A stretch of 64,000 bases of DNA from Sialis fuliginosa. Taxonomy: Eukaryota; Arthropoda; Insecta; Megaloptera; Sialidae. The stretch covers positions 2,356,001 through 2,420,000 of the forward strand of contig OY540820.1 in NCBI GenBank assembly GCA_961205875.1, given 5' to 3'. The position numbers were made by a program, and so were the translations under genes. Within the stretch, counting starts at the first letter, position 1. Each line of letters begins with the position of its first letter. Below, one piece after another: positions 53,545-63,742 of the stretch. The notes below the pieces were generated by a model that saw only the letters and a list, made by a program, of their open reading frames with translations, had not been told where the DNA came from and searched no databases.

Positions 53545-54642
53545 TAGAGATTGGAAAAATAGTTTTTTAACTATTGCGTAAAAATGCATTTATTGTAATT
53601 TGCTTCCTCGCAATATCGAAGATACGAGAAGCATTGTGATCGATTGAGACAAAAAAAAAGTTCTCCGATTTCAAAATTTTAAATTGATTTATCCGTTTCA
53701 CGCCAAGACATACACTTTTCGTTCCGTGTTTGTCTGTCTGTCCGTGTGTTCGTCCGTCCGTCCATCCGTCTGTCCCCTGAATCCTTGTCACACGCGTAAC
53801 TCATGAACCACTGAACCGATATTATTGAAATTTGGTAGGATGGTTGGGTCTGGCTTGAGCACGGTCCCATTTCAAAATCATCAAAATCGTGTTTAAGGGG
53901 GAGGGGTGACATTTCAAAATATTTATTTTTTCAAGATATCTCAAGAACGACACATGTTATGAGAAAATTTTATAGAATATTTTTTGTAGAGCATAAAATT
54001 TCCTATAAATGGGTCTACTACGTTTGTTGTAAAATATTCCCTTACAAAGATTTGTCTCAATTTATTTTAAAAATTCGTGTTTTTTTTTTCTAAATTGATA
54101 TTTGATTGGATATATTAAAAGTCATGTTGACGTTTTAAATATCATTTTGGCGTTTTAAATGTCACTTTGACGGTTTAAATGTCATTTAGACATTTGCATA
54201 AATTTAGATTTAGATTGAAATTGTCAAAAAAATAAAAATATATAAAAAAATATTCAGGTACGTTTAAGAAAAATTTCGAACTAATATTTTTTAGTAAAAT
54301 TTGTATAAAAATTAAATGGTTAACCAATGCCAGGCAATTTATCTGAACACTATCAGTTTTAGTGAATTTAGCACGAGGATGCACTGTGCATTTACTTGGC
54401 AGATGTTTTTTTATTACATATCTCCACCGTTTTCAGAAAACTGGGTTGATTGAACACGATTTGAAATCAACTATTTGCAACTGCCTTTCCAACTATTTTA
54501 AAACTATTTGCGACACTTTTTACTGCTTCGTTTGCACTAATTATTATCAAATCGAAAAAAAAACTATTTACCAACTATTTTCCGAAAAAAATTCAAATAG
54601 TAACTATTTCATTGAAAATAACAACTATTTTTCCAATCTCTA
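53545..54642. mobile_element. hAT-like element, 1098 bp, exact 8-bp duplication, with R-A inside
   Basis: Starts TAGAGATTGGAAAAATAGTT and ends AACTATTTTTCCAATCTCTA. ATTATTAT is duplicated exactly at 53537-53544 and 54643-54650. Lies at the edge of LINE RT sequence and contains a full R-A copy. Terminus akin to 35577-35900. Confidence 0.9.
53600..54412 (+). repeat. R-A family repeat, most complete copy
   Basis: Starts TTGCTTCCTCGCAATATCGA, has a GTCTGTCTGTCCGTGTG tract near 53730 and three diverged CGTTTTAAATGTCA-type units near 54130-54190, and ends GCACGAGGATGCACTGTGCA...GGCAGATG. Nested in the hAT-like element. Confidence 0.8.
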
Positions 54643-54714
54643 ATTATTATATAGGGACAAGTGTGTGTGTCTGTGTGTGTGTTTTGAGAACCGAACAATA
54701 TTGATTTTTAGTGT

Positions 54715-55135
54715 TCAGTGTTCATAGAAAACTAGGAACCCTAATAGTTTCGCTCTGTCCGTCGGTCTGTCTGTATATCACAGCTCTCTCGTTTATAAAC
54801 CTAATAAGATGAAATTTGGTATACGGACGTAGATTGATGACCCAAAAACAGAAATTATGAAATTTTAACTTTTCAATCACGATATATTTTCTTTCAAAGT
54901 CGTTATCAGAGTATCCCTCCTCCCCCTCTAACTTCTAAACTATCGAAGCAAAAAATAAAAAATAAAATCCAAATTGTAGCTTCTAATTAGTACATTCAAT
55001 GAAAATTATAACGAACACTGTAGAAAAAAATTTATTTGCTTTATAATGTAGAAATTTAGATAATATGGAAAGAAAATGTTAGTGAGAATGACTACGGAAC
55101 TCTATGCCCAACACACACTTGGCCGTTTTATTTTT
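54715..55135 (+). repeat. R-B family repeat, short copy
   Basis: Starts near TTCATAGAAAACTAGGAACC, contains TTTCGCTCTGTCCGTC and TATGAAATTTTAACTTTTCA, and ends CTACGGAACTCTATGCCCAA...ACACTTGGCCGTTTTATTT. Confidence 0.7.
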
Positions 55136-56037
55136 TACAGAAACTGAACCCTTAAAACATTTTAGTGGTTTTCCGACTCTGATATTTATTGAAGATCCGC
55201 TACAAATATCTATACTACTACCATTGAAATATGATATAATACAAAATTACTTTTATATGTTGTTCATACTCGAGCGAATGGAGAGAAACATTATTCATAG
55301 ATTGTATTTTCTACCTGAGTGTAATAAAATACAGATAAAATAAAATAATGTCTCCATTATTTCGAAATAAAGTGGAAATAGATACTGTTGTAAACTGTTG
55401 TCAAAATAAATAAATTTACAATTTTGATATCGGAGAACTTTTTTTTGTCTCATTCTAAAACGATCACAAAGCTTTTCGTATCTTCGATATTACGAGGAAG
55501 AAAGCAAAACACAACTTACTATAACAGTATCCGATTTATTCCCACTTTACTTCCCTTAAAATCGGCCCTGTAGATTGGATGGTGTATAGAGGCCTTTTTT
55601 AAGTTCAACTATTATAATACTACAATTGTGTTTTTATAATTAAATAACTATAAAATTACAATTGTTGTAGTATTATAATTAAATAAGTAATTTTTGAATT
55701 ATACAATTTCAAACTTCTGAAACCTACTAAAATTCTAAATAAATAATGAAAAATTATGTATTTAATTATAATCTAATGTTATGTTTAACTATTTAACTGA
55801 AAGATGAACTGCCGCACAGTGGGTTTAAATGACAAAATTTTGCACGACATTTCGTTTCAAGCAAAGGACCCCGCAATATTCGCAAAATTGATTGAACTTT
55901 TGATATGTTACGTATTTTGTCCCTCTGATCAAATGTCTCAATGGGAAAAATCTCCTAAAGCTTCAGGATTTTGAGATACAGTTGGTTGAAGTTAGAATAA
56001 TATCGTGTATTTTAGATGCATTCATTTGGGTTAAAGC
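55136..56037. repeat. Intergenic AT-rich with inverted R-A scrap
   Basis: 55437-55512 is the reverse complement of the R-A 5' end (AGCTTTTCGTATCTTCGATA, then TACGAGGAAG). A small stem near 55590-55670 is ATAATACTACAATTGT with its mirror. No gene seen. Confidence 0.5.
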
Positions 56038-56567
56038 CAGTGTTGCCAGTATGAACTCCCTAAAAAGTACGATAGGCTTACCAAAATAGTACGAAATTTG
56101 ACAAAAAAGTACGGTTTTTAAACTGTTGTGATTAAAGAACTTTTTTTGTCACATTTTGCCGTCCCCAACCCCTGATACTACAAATGTTAAAATTGTTAGA
56201 AATGTATTTGAATTATTATTTTTTATTTAACTATACTCCTTATTTTATGTATGTATTTTGTGTTAAAATACATCAATTATCAAGTAATAAATGGACGCCC
56301 TCCAGAATACTCTTCTGTCAATACTGAAAAGTAGATATAGACAAAAAATTAAGGTAAGTATGTTTCGTTTTTATTTTAATTTTTATTGGTTTGATTCATA
56401 ATAAACATTTTATTTTTTTATTATTTTTTTACGTAGTGAAGCTGAGTAAAAGCTTGTAAAAATCTTTGTGGGGCAAAAGGTACGGTCAGAGTTGAGGTAC
56501 GGTTTTGGTACGGTCGAGTCATGAATAGTACGAAAACCGTACTAAAAAGTACGTTCTGGCAACACTG
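56038..56567. mobile_element. hAT-like MITE, 530 bp
   Basis: Perfect 12-bp ends CAGTGTTGCCAG and CTGGCAACACTG. Flanking 8-mers are GTTAAAGC (56030-56037) and ATTAAAGC (56568-56575), one mismatch. Inner repeats of AAAAAGTACG occur near both ends. Confidence 0.9.
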
Positions 56568-56619
56568 ATTAAAGCTGCCTCCTTTTTTAAGTTGTAGTGG
56601 TTAAGACAGGTTTGAAAAT

Positions 56620-57400
56620 TGCCACGTATATAAATGACGCTACTGGCACAGGTCAAGTTTCACCCTGCTCAGTGGAGGTGGGGGGGTTCTGTCGTAAAGA
56701 AAAGATACAGAATATTTATTTAAATATGGTGTTACGATTTTATGGGCGCCACATGGTTTGCCCCCGAGGTATACCATGAACCTGGCCTACTGCGAGTTAA
56801 AAGGGGCCTGTATGATTGCGAAATGTTCACACTTTACTTAATAGTAATATTAATCATTAACAATAAAAAAAATAAAAAAATAAATAAAAAAAATAATTCA
56901 CCGATTATTTCTCAAAACAAAAAAACCAATACTTGACTTTATTTAAATTCTAGCAATCCTTATTCCAAAGTAATAACAAACTTAAAATTAACACTCTGTT
57001 GCACCTTAATTCTAACCTAATGCTACACAAATAACCGGGGTGGTTTTTGGTCGACGCAAAATACCACCTTCACTTTTATCACGTCTCCTATCAGAGACCC
57101 CACACTTCCCTTATCAACTCTCACAAGATCTTCACTACACTTATTACTATATCCTAGCTCACAACACTATCTTTATTTCGCCTCCAACAGATACACTATC
57201 TCCCGTTTTACAAAAACACACAATAAAACAATCAAAACTGCGATCCACGCTACACGTGTTGTTCCCACCGGCGCGTGCACTGCTCTTCTTACGGCGCGAT
57301 CCCGTCCGCTCGCCGTCAAGTTTCAGCCCGCCTCGTCCGCGTGCTAGTGCGTACGGCTGATTTTTAAGTCCCTGCTCATACGTACTTTTGTATCGTTACA
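56620..57400 (-). repeat. LTR (3' LTR of the element)
   Basis: 781 bp, beginning TGCCACGTATATAAATGACG and ending CGTACTTTTGTATCGTTACA as read on the + strand. Carries a GC-rich block near 57265-57350. Small open frames inside it recur identically in the other LTR and are not genes. Confidence 0.95.
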
Positions 57401-60400
57401 ACTCCCCCTCTTCTTCCGAGAGAATTCCTTGGGAATTCGGTAGATACCTTTTCAGGTCCTTTATATGCCAGATTCCCTTCGTTTTATTATCTTTGTCCAC
57501 TAATTCATACGTGATATCAGACACCTTGCGATGAATTCGAAATGGACCAACGTATTTTGGAGCTAGACCTGCTGCGAAATGGCGGGCCGCGTCCGATAGC
57601 ACATAGTTCCGCTTTAGGACTAACTGCCCCACTGCGAGATCCATCGGGCGTCGCCGCAGATTATAGACCTTCGTGTTTCGCTCATGGGCCCTCTGCAGTT
57701 GTTTCGTTACCCGAGCCCATATTTCCCTGAATGGCTTCTCGCGTTCTCCTGCCGTTCCCTGAGTTATCTCCACATCCGGTCTATTCACCTGTTCTCCGAA
57801 CTCCTTGCCATTTAGGACATGTTGACGACCAAAATTTACAAAGTAAGGCGTATCTTCGAGCACGTCGTGTCTCGCCGTCCTCAGTGCGCACCCAAACTTG
57901 GCCAGGTGTTCGTCCCATCGCTTGTGGTTATTGTCCTTTAAGTATGAACGAATCATCGTTTTCACCACGCGATTCACCCGTTCCACTGGGTTGGCTTGCG
58001 GATGGTAATTTGCAGTATACAGCGGATGGACGCCGTACTTCTGTAAAGTTGCCTTAAATTCAGCGCTCTTAAATTGCACGCCATTATCGCAAATCAAATA
58101 CTGCGGGGCACCAAAGAGAAGGAACGCGTCCTCTTCTAGTCTCTTCATGATTGGGCCTGTTTTGGCCGTCCTTAAGGGGAAAAGCAAAGGGAATTTGCTA
58201 AAGTAATCCGCGATTACTAAAATGTAGCAGTTCCCTTGGGTGGAACGAGGTAGTGGACCTATCAAATCAATGCTTATAAGCTGCCATGGTTGATTGATGG
58301 CGGGTCGTCGTCCCATGAACCCGGTCGGTCCCATTTGGTCCGGTTTCTGGGCGGCGCACACCGGACAGTTCTTGACGTAACGCGCGGTGTCCGCTCGCAT
58401 CTTGGGCCAATAGTACCGTTGTGCCAACCGATGATATGTTTTATTGATCCCCAAGTGTCCGGACGTAGGCTCATCATGGCAAGCATAGAACGCTTCCGCT
58501 CGATATTCTTTTGGTAAGATTAGCTTCCACTCCTTATTTTTCGCCACGCCAGAGTTCCTAACTTCCTTCAGCAGCGTTGTCCCTTCCGCCCGCCAATTCG
58601 GCATTTCGAGAGGGAGTTGTACAACCCTGTCGTACACGCGTTTGTACCACTTGTCCTTCGGTTCCTTCGGAATGTCAATTGGGCTTAGGGGCACCGATCT
58701 TGAGAGAGCGTCAGGGACAAGGTGTTCCTTTCCTTTTCGATGGACGACGGAGAAATTGTACTGCTGTAGACGGACGGCCCACCTAGCCAACCTGCCGGCC
58801 GGATCCTTTAGATTATTTAGCCAGACCAAGGAATGGTGGTCGGTGATAACCGTGAAATTGGTTCCTTCTAGGTAAGCACGAAATTTTTCGATTGCCCAAA
58901 TGACCGCCAGACATTCTTTTTCGGTCGTCGAATAATTTTTCTCTGCCTTATTTAGCGTCCGGCTGGCATAACTGATCACGTGTTCCCCGTCGTCGAGCTG
59001 TTGAGATAACACTGCCCCCAGGCCATAGTCACTGGCATCGGTTTGTAACGTGAAAGGAAGATCGAAGTCGGGACACGTTAATACTGGTGCTGATACTAAG
59101 GCGTTTTTCAGGGTCCTCAAGGCCTTATCACAGCTGTCTGTCCAAGACCACTTCCTGGACTTCTTCAATAATTCGGTCAGGGGAGCAATTGTTGTCGAGA
59201 ACTCTGGGATGAACCGCCGGTACCAGCTGGCCATCCCAATTATGCGACGTACTTCAGAGACCGTTGTTGGCGGTGGTATGCTTAAAATAGCGGATACCTT
59301 CTCGGGGTCCACGTGTAGCCCGTTTTTGTCCACCACGTATCCTAAGTACCGCAGCTCAGGTCGACAAAATTGGCATTTTTCTTGGCTAAGTGATAGGTTG
59401 GCGGTTAATAGTCTTGAGAAGACCTTCTCCAATACTTCCAAGTGCTGGGCAAAATTTTGAGTACTGATAATGATGTCATCGAGGTAGACGAATACAAACG
59501 GTTCGAGGTCGGGGCCCAGTACTCGATCAATGAGCCTCTGCCACGTAGCCGGGGAGTTGTGCAAACCGAATGGCATCCGGTTAAATTGAAATAACCCCCG
59601 TCCGGGGACGGTGAACGCAGTCTTATCCTTACTTCCTTTGGCTACGGGGATTTGCCAGTAGGCCGACTTAAGATCTAACGATGTCAGGAACCTCGCATCC
59701 CTCAGTCTGTCGAGTATCGAGGAAACATATGGAAGCGGGTAAGCATCCCTCTTTGTGACCTGGTTGACTTTTCTATAGTCAACGCAGAATCGATACGAAC
59801 CGTCCTTTTTCTTTGCCAAAATGATCGGCGAGGACCATGCACTATGAGACGGTTCGATAATGCCCTCTTGAAGCATGCGGTCTACCTCCTCGTGGATATA
59901 TTGTTGTATCTTTGGTGAGACCGGGTAATACCTTTGCTTGATTGGGGCACTATTAGTAAGTATTTCATGCTTTACTAGGTCTGTGCACCCGAATTTAGGC
60001 ATTCTGGCGAAGTAGTCCGAGGTAACTTGGCGTAGCCGCTCCCGTTCCGCTTGAGAGAGCTCGACTTCCAGATGTTGGCTCGACAAAACCTGGACTGGGC
60101 AAATCGATTCATCGGAAAAGATCCATTCCCCTCTTCGGACGTTGAGTACCACCCCCATCGTCTTCCAAAAATCCATCCCTAGAATAAGCGTGTAACTAAC
60201 CTTTGGCACCACCAACAGCTCAATCACTTGTATTCGCTCTTCTAGACGAATCGGTACATCCACCACTCCTAGGCATTTCAACGTGTGCCCATTTGCAACT
60301 GCGCAAGACAATTTATTAGCCTTGCGGATAGGTAGCCCAAGTTCCTTGACTAATCTCCAACCAGCTTCCCCAATGACTGACCTTGATGCCCCTGAGTCTA

Positions 60401-60557
60401 ACAGCCCACGTACCTTAATACCCAACATATCAACTTCTAGGTACGGTCTATCGTCGTCTTCGTGGGATGTCAAAAGAAAATCCAGATTGGGCACCGGAAT
60501 AGTGTCGGTCACCTGTTTTGTGGTCGTGGGCGGTTTGTGACCTTCAACCGGCCCCAA
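57396..60557 (-). CDS. pol: Ty3/gypsy pol (protease-RT-RNase H-integrase)
   Basis: About 1053 residues, element fossil or young copy. Parts in order: aspartic protease with DSGAS (about 54-58); reverse transcriptase with YLDD (358-361); RNase H beginning TDAS (506-509); integrase zinc finger (HHCC, about 694-734); integrase core D763, D824, E859; and a C-terminal GPF motif (about 1004-1006). No chromodomain or envelope part seen. The frame as listed begins at a TTG, not an ATG, in keeping with expression from the gag frame by frameshifting. Confidence 0.95.
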   Translation of the reverse strand: MGPVEGHKPPTTTKQVTDTIPVPNLDFLLTSHEDDDRPYLEVDMLGIKVRGLLDSGASRSVIGEAGWRLVKELGLPIRKANKLSCAVANGHTLKCLGVVDVPIRLEERIQVIELLVVPKVSYTLILGMDFWKTMGVVLNVRRGEWIFSDESICPVQVLSSQHLEVELSQAERERLRQVTSDYFARMPKFGCTDLVKHEILTNSAPIKQRYYPVSPKIQQYIHEEVDRMLQEGIIEPSHSAWSSPIILAKKKDGSYRFCVDYRKVNQVTKRDAYPLPYVSSILDRLRDARFLTSLDLKSAYWQIPVAKGSKDKTAFTVPGRGLFQFNRMPFGLHNSPATWQRLIDRVLGPDLEPFVFVYLDDIIISTQNFAQHLEVLEKVFSRLLTANLSLSQEKCQFCRPELRYLGYVVDKNGLHVDPEKVSAILSIPPPTTVSEVRRIIGMASWYRRFIPEFSTTIAPLTELLKKSRKWSWTDSCDKALRTLKNALVSAPVLTCPDFDLPFTLQTDASDYGLGAVLSQQLDDGEHVISYASRTLNKAEKNYSTTEKECLAVIWAIEKFRAYLEGTNFTVITDHHSLVWLNNLKDPAGRLARWAVRLQQYNFSVVHRKGKEHLVPDALSRSVPLSPIDIPKEPKDKWYKRVYDRVVQLPLEMPNWRAEGTTLLKEVRNSGVAKNKEWKLILPKEYRAEAFYACHDEPTSGHLGINKTYHRLAQRYYWPKMRADTARYVKNCPVCAAQKPDQMGPTGFMGRRPAINQPWQLISIDLIGPLPRSTQGNCYILVIADYFSKFPLLFPLRTAKTGPIMKRLEEDAFLLFGAPQYLICDNGVQFKSAEFKATLQKYGVHPLYTANYHPQANPVERVNRVVKTMIRSYLKDNNHKRWDEHLAKFGCALRTARHDVLEDTPYFVNFGRQHVLNGKEFGEQVNRPDVEITQGTAGEREKPFREIWARVTKQLQRAHERNTKVYNLRRRPMDLAVGQLVLKRNYVLSDAARHFAAGLAPKYVGPFRIHRKVSDITYELVDKDNKTKGIWHIKDLKRYLPNSQGILSEEEGEL
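57401..57416 (-). other. Polypurine tract
   Basis: On the minus strand GAAGAAGAGGGGGAGT directly precedes the 3' LTR, the expected plus-strand priming site. It overlaps the last codons of pol, whose stop lies just inside the LTR. Confidence 0.85.
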
Positions 60558-60559
60558 GA

Positions 60560-61945
60560 TTAGTTTTTTGATAAGTCGCGGCTAGCTGGGCTGCAGCGTT
60601 GGCAATGGGATTTTGTTGCTTCTGAATTTCCGCATCCTACACAAAATGAGTTTGGGGGTGACGGACAGAAGCGAAAGCTGTGGCCTTTCCCCCCGCAGTT
60701 CCAGCACGTGAAGGTATTGGAGGATCCTTGGCTTGGCGTACCGGTTGATGTTCCTGGCCCCATTTCTACGGGACTGATTTTAACCTTTGAAGTCTTTCCC
60801 TTGTATGCCAGGTCTGGTTCCAACATTTTCCCACTAGTTGGGGGTACAAACGACTCAAACGATAACCGACAATCTTCCAAGCGACGACCCAATTGGGCTA
60901 ACTGGTTGACTGACGAGATGTCCCTTAAACTCAGCCGGTCTTGGTAGTAAGGTAGAATATTCTTCAATATAATTTTTAATTTGATGGATTCAGATAGGGG
61001 CCAGTCCAATCGGTTGAATAGATTAGTCATCACGGCTAAGAATATGCCTAGAGGCTCTTCCGCCCCCTGGGTTCGGCGCCTTATTTCATCAAACAGCCGG
61101 TCGTTATAATCGGTTGGTTGGAATTGTTCTCTCAACTGACCACATAGTTGCGACCACGAGCTCACACTTCGCCTCATCGCTCGATACCAAATGAGCGCCG
61201 GACCCGTGAACAAATCCACTGCCGAGTTCCACAGTTGTGTTTCGTCTACATTACGGGCTATCCGTAGTTCTTCGACCCGTTCTAAAAACGCGTTGACGCT
61301 GGAATCATTTGGTTCTCCGCTAAATTTTAATTCCCACTGGGAAACCGGAACAGATCGCACGTGGTGCGGTGAGGCCCCATGGTTAACGGGAGGAAAAGAT
61401 AGATTTTCAGCCTCCCCATCTACTAACGAACTATTTTGGACCTCGTCGTGATTAATATTCAGTACTGATAGGTTTATTGGTATTTCCTGCTGAATTGGGG
61501 CAGTTGATGGTAGATCTCGCCGATCTTCGTTATCACTGAGGATTTTCGCTTCCAGGTCTGCATGAAGAGTCATTAGTTGGCCCAAAAATTGCGAACGGGC
61601 ACTACTCGTTGTTCCATCTGAACCACCAAATCGACTAACGCGATCAAACAAATGCACTAGCTTAGTCTCGATTTTTTTATAACTTCCGTCGGACTTCCGT
61701 CCCGAAAAGTTTTCGATAAGTTCAGCTATTTCCAAAGCTTTCCGATCACAATACGTTTTTTCGACACCGATATCGAACACGCGAGAAGGGTTCGAAAAAG
61801 TGTGTCCCTCTTTTTCTAGCTTCAACGCTTGGCGCAAACTCTTACGCATCTGGTCGCAATTTCCATCCTCAGCAACTCCTCGGACCTCCAACTCGTATTT
61901 AAGTTCTTCTTGTGCCAGACGGTTAACATCCATTTTAAATGGCAT
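60560..61945 (-). CDS. gag: Ty3/gypsy gag
   Basis: 461 residues. Parts: an N-terminal SAP-like helix pair (about 10-45); a retrotransposon-gag capsid-like region (about 205-360, WELKFSGEPNDSSVNAFLER onward); a CCHC zinc knuckle CWNCGGKGHSFRFC (414-427); and a second cysteine-rich cluster. The ATG chosen at 61945 is the first in the frame after the primer site; another in-frame ATG lies four codons later. Confidence 0.93.
   Translation of the reverse strand: MPFKMDVNRLAQEELKYELEVRGVAEDGNCDQMRKSLRQALKLEKEGHTFSNPSRVFDIGVEKTYCDRKALEIAELIENFSGRKSDGSYKKIETKLVHLFDRVSRFGGSDGTTSSARSQFLGQLMTLHADLEAKILSDNEDRRDLPSTAPIQQEIPINLSVLNINHDEVQNSSLVDGEAENLSFPPVNHGASPHHVRSVPVSQWELKFSGEPNDSSVNAFLERVEELRIARNVDETQLWNSAVDLFTGPALIWYRAMRRSVSSWSQLCGQLREQFQPTDYNDRLFDEIRRRTQGAEEPLGIFLAVMTNLFNRLDWPLSESIKLKIILKNILPYYQDRLSLRDISSVNQLAQLGRRLEDCRLSFESFVPPTSGKMLEPDLAYKGKTSKVKISPVEMGPGTSTGTPSQGSSNTFTCWNCGGKGHSFRFCPSPPNSFCVGCGNSEATKSHCQRCSPASRDLSKN
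60563..60569 (-). other. Slippery heptamer at gag end (family-type -1 frameshift)
   Basis: On the minus strand A AAA AAC lies directly before the gag stop, and pol is in the -1 frame. This is the classical heptamer used for programmed -1 frameshifting in retroelements. Its use here is inferred. Confidence 0.75.
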
Positions 61946-62124
61946 ATTTGTCGCGTACTTGCCCTGTTATCCACTCCACTACACTACACACTACTCTATA
62001 CTCACTATGCTATACTTATTACAAAATATAGGTGTACAAATTTACAATCATACCACCCTTAATCAGGCAGTAGGCCCTCCAAAAATATGAAGGCTTTAGT
62101 ATAAATAAAATGAAAATCGCATTG

Positions 62125-62143
62125 GCCCCACGTTGGGCCGCCA
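62125..62143 (-). other. Primer binding site, tRNA-Lys-like
   Basis: Just inside the 5' LTR. The + strand shows GCCCCACGTTGGGC...GCCA, close to the 3' end of insect tRNA-Lys plus CCA. Confidence 0.75.
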
Positions 62144-62149
62144 ATTCTA

Positions 62150-62930
62150 TGCCACGTATATAAATGACGCTACTGGCACAGGTCAAGTTTCACCCTGCTC
62201 AGTGGAGGTGGGGGGGTTCTGTCGTAAAGAAAAGATACAGAATATTTATTTAAATATGGTGTTACGATTTTATGGGCGCCACATGGTTTGCCCCCGAGGT
62301 ATACCATGAACCTGGCCTACTGCGAGTTAAAAGGGGCCTGTATGATTGCGAAATGTTCACACTTTACTTAATAGTAATATTAATCATTAACAATAAAAAA
62401 AATAAAAAAATAAATAAAAAAAATAATTCACCGATTATTTCTCAAAACAAAAAAACCAATACTTGACTTTATTTAAATTCTAGCAATCCTTATTCCAAAG
62501 TAATAACAAACTTAAAATTAACACTCTGTTGCACCTTAATTCTAACCTAATGCTACACAAATAACCGGGGTGGTTTTTGGTCGACGCAAAATACCACCTT
62601 CACTTTTATCACGTCTCCTATCAGAGACCCCACACTTCCCTTATCAACTCTCACAAGATCTTCACTACACTTATTACTATATCCTAGCTCACAACACTAT
62701 CTTTATTTCGCCTCCAACAGATACACTATCTCCCGTTTTACAAAAACACACAATAAAACAATCAAAACTGCGATCCACGCTACACGTGTTGTTCCCACCG
62801 GCGCGTGCACTGCTCTTCTTACGGCGCGATCCCGTCCGCTCGCCGTCAAGTTTCAGCCCGCCTCGTCCGCGTGCTAGTGCGTACGGCTGATTTTTAAGTC
62901 CCTGCTCATACGTACTTTTGTATCGTTACA
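62150..62930 (-). repeat. LTR (5' LTR of the element)
   Basis: 781 bp, same ends and, as far as read, the same sequence as 56620-57400. It would contain the element's promoter on the minus strand. Confidence 0.95.
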
Positions 62931-62934
62931 AAAT

Positions 62935-63315
62935 GTCTCGTAACTTTCATAAGCAATTGATTGAAATATATAATAATGTTTATGAAACGTCCATATGTCA
63001 TGTGACGTCATAACATGTTTTCACGCATCATAAAACGTCAGTATTAAAATGACTTCTTTTTCTCTTTCGGTTGTAGCGGCTCAGATTTATTTAATAATCT
63101 AATAAGTAGTATTGATGGTCTCGTCATATTATTCGTCATGACGTCATAATAGGTCAGTTTTTGTAATACAATGTCATAGGAGGTCATTTCATGTCACACA
63201 AGTTAATAGTGGTTCCTTTTAAGGAAATTATGTTTTATTGTGAGTCATCGTGTATTTTAATAACTAATCAAGTTATATCATAAGAGTCATAAGGTATCAA
63301 AGTACACATGTCACA
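62935..63315. other. Flank with two CRE-like palindromes
   Basis: TGACGTCA occurs at 63003-63010 and 63139-63146, in a stretch also rich in CGTCAT/GTCATA words. It may be regulatory or just a degenerate repeat of GTCATA. No gene downstream is visible. Confidence 0.4.
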
Positions 63316-63742
63316 GGCATAATTGATTGTAGTGCATTTAATTGTTTTTTTTCGAAAAATTAAAAATGGGGTTAATCGTACTTTTAATTTAGTCTTTTTA
63401 CGAAACCATTATATTATCTTATATACTTGTGTCTATGTCTCATATTTGACAACATGGTACACTGAAATTATCAATCTCATATCTTAGGAAATATCAGAAA
63501 ATGTTCTTCATATAGTCTAGTGTTAAGATTTATTTTAAATTAGTTCAATAATTTTAAATTTGTATGTATCTATAAATGTTGTATATTTATAGTTTCCATT
63601 TGAAAGAATAAATGCAATCAAAACAATAAGATAAAATAATGGTTTCGTAGAAAGACTATATCTAGTGAACTAAAAGTTCGATTAACCCCATTTTAAATTT
63701 TTCGAAAAAACAATTTAATGCACTACAATCAATTATGACACA
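63316..63742. repeat. 0.43-kb foldback
   Basis: ATAATTGATTGTAGTGCATT pairs with the mirror ending near 63740. Further shared blocks are TTTTCGAAAAATTAAAAATG and TTACGAAACCATTAT. Centre near 63530. Confidence 0.8.

Larger units (their letters stand above)
56620..62930 (-). mobile_element. Ty3/gypsy LTR retrotransposon, whole-looking, recent
   Basis: 6311 bp on the minus strand: two 781-bp LTRs, TG...CA ends, a 4-bp duplication AAAT (56616-56619 and 62931-62934), a tRNA-Lys-like primer site, a purine tract, gag and pol. There is no third (envelope) frame. The LTRs look identical wherever I compared them, so the insertion is very young. I see no obvious break. It lies about 50 bp from the hAT-like MITE at 56038-56567. 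Assignment to Ty3/gypsy rests on the RT-RNase H-integrase order; the exact lineage is not determined. Confidence 0.95.

Noticed and set aside
56742-57360. 64- and 106-residue frames, repeated identically at 62272-62890
   Set aside because: They lie inside the two LTRs and simply reflect LTR identity. No family resemblance.
57542-61451. Several + strand frames of 60-136 residues
   Set aside because: They are antisense shadows of gag and pol in the Ty3 element.
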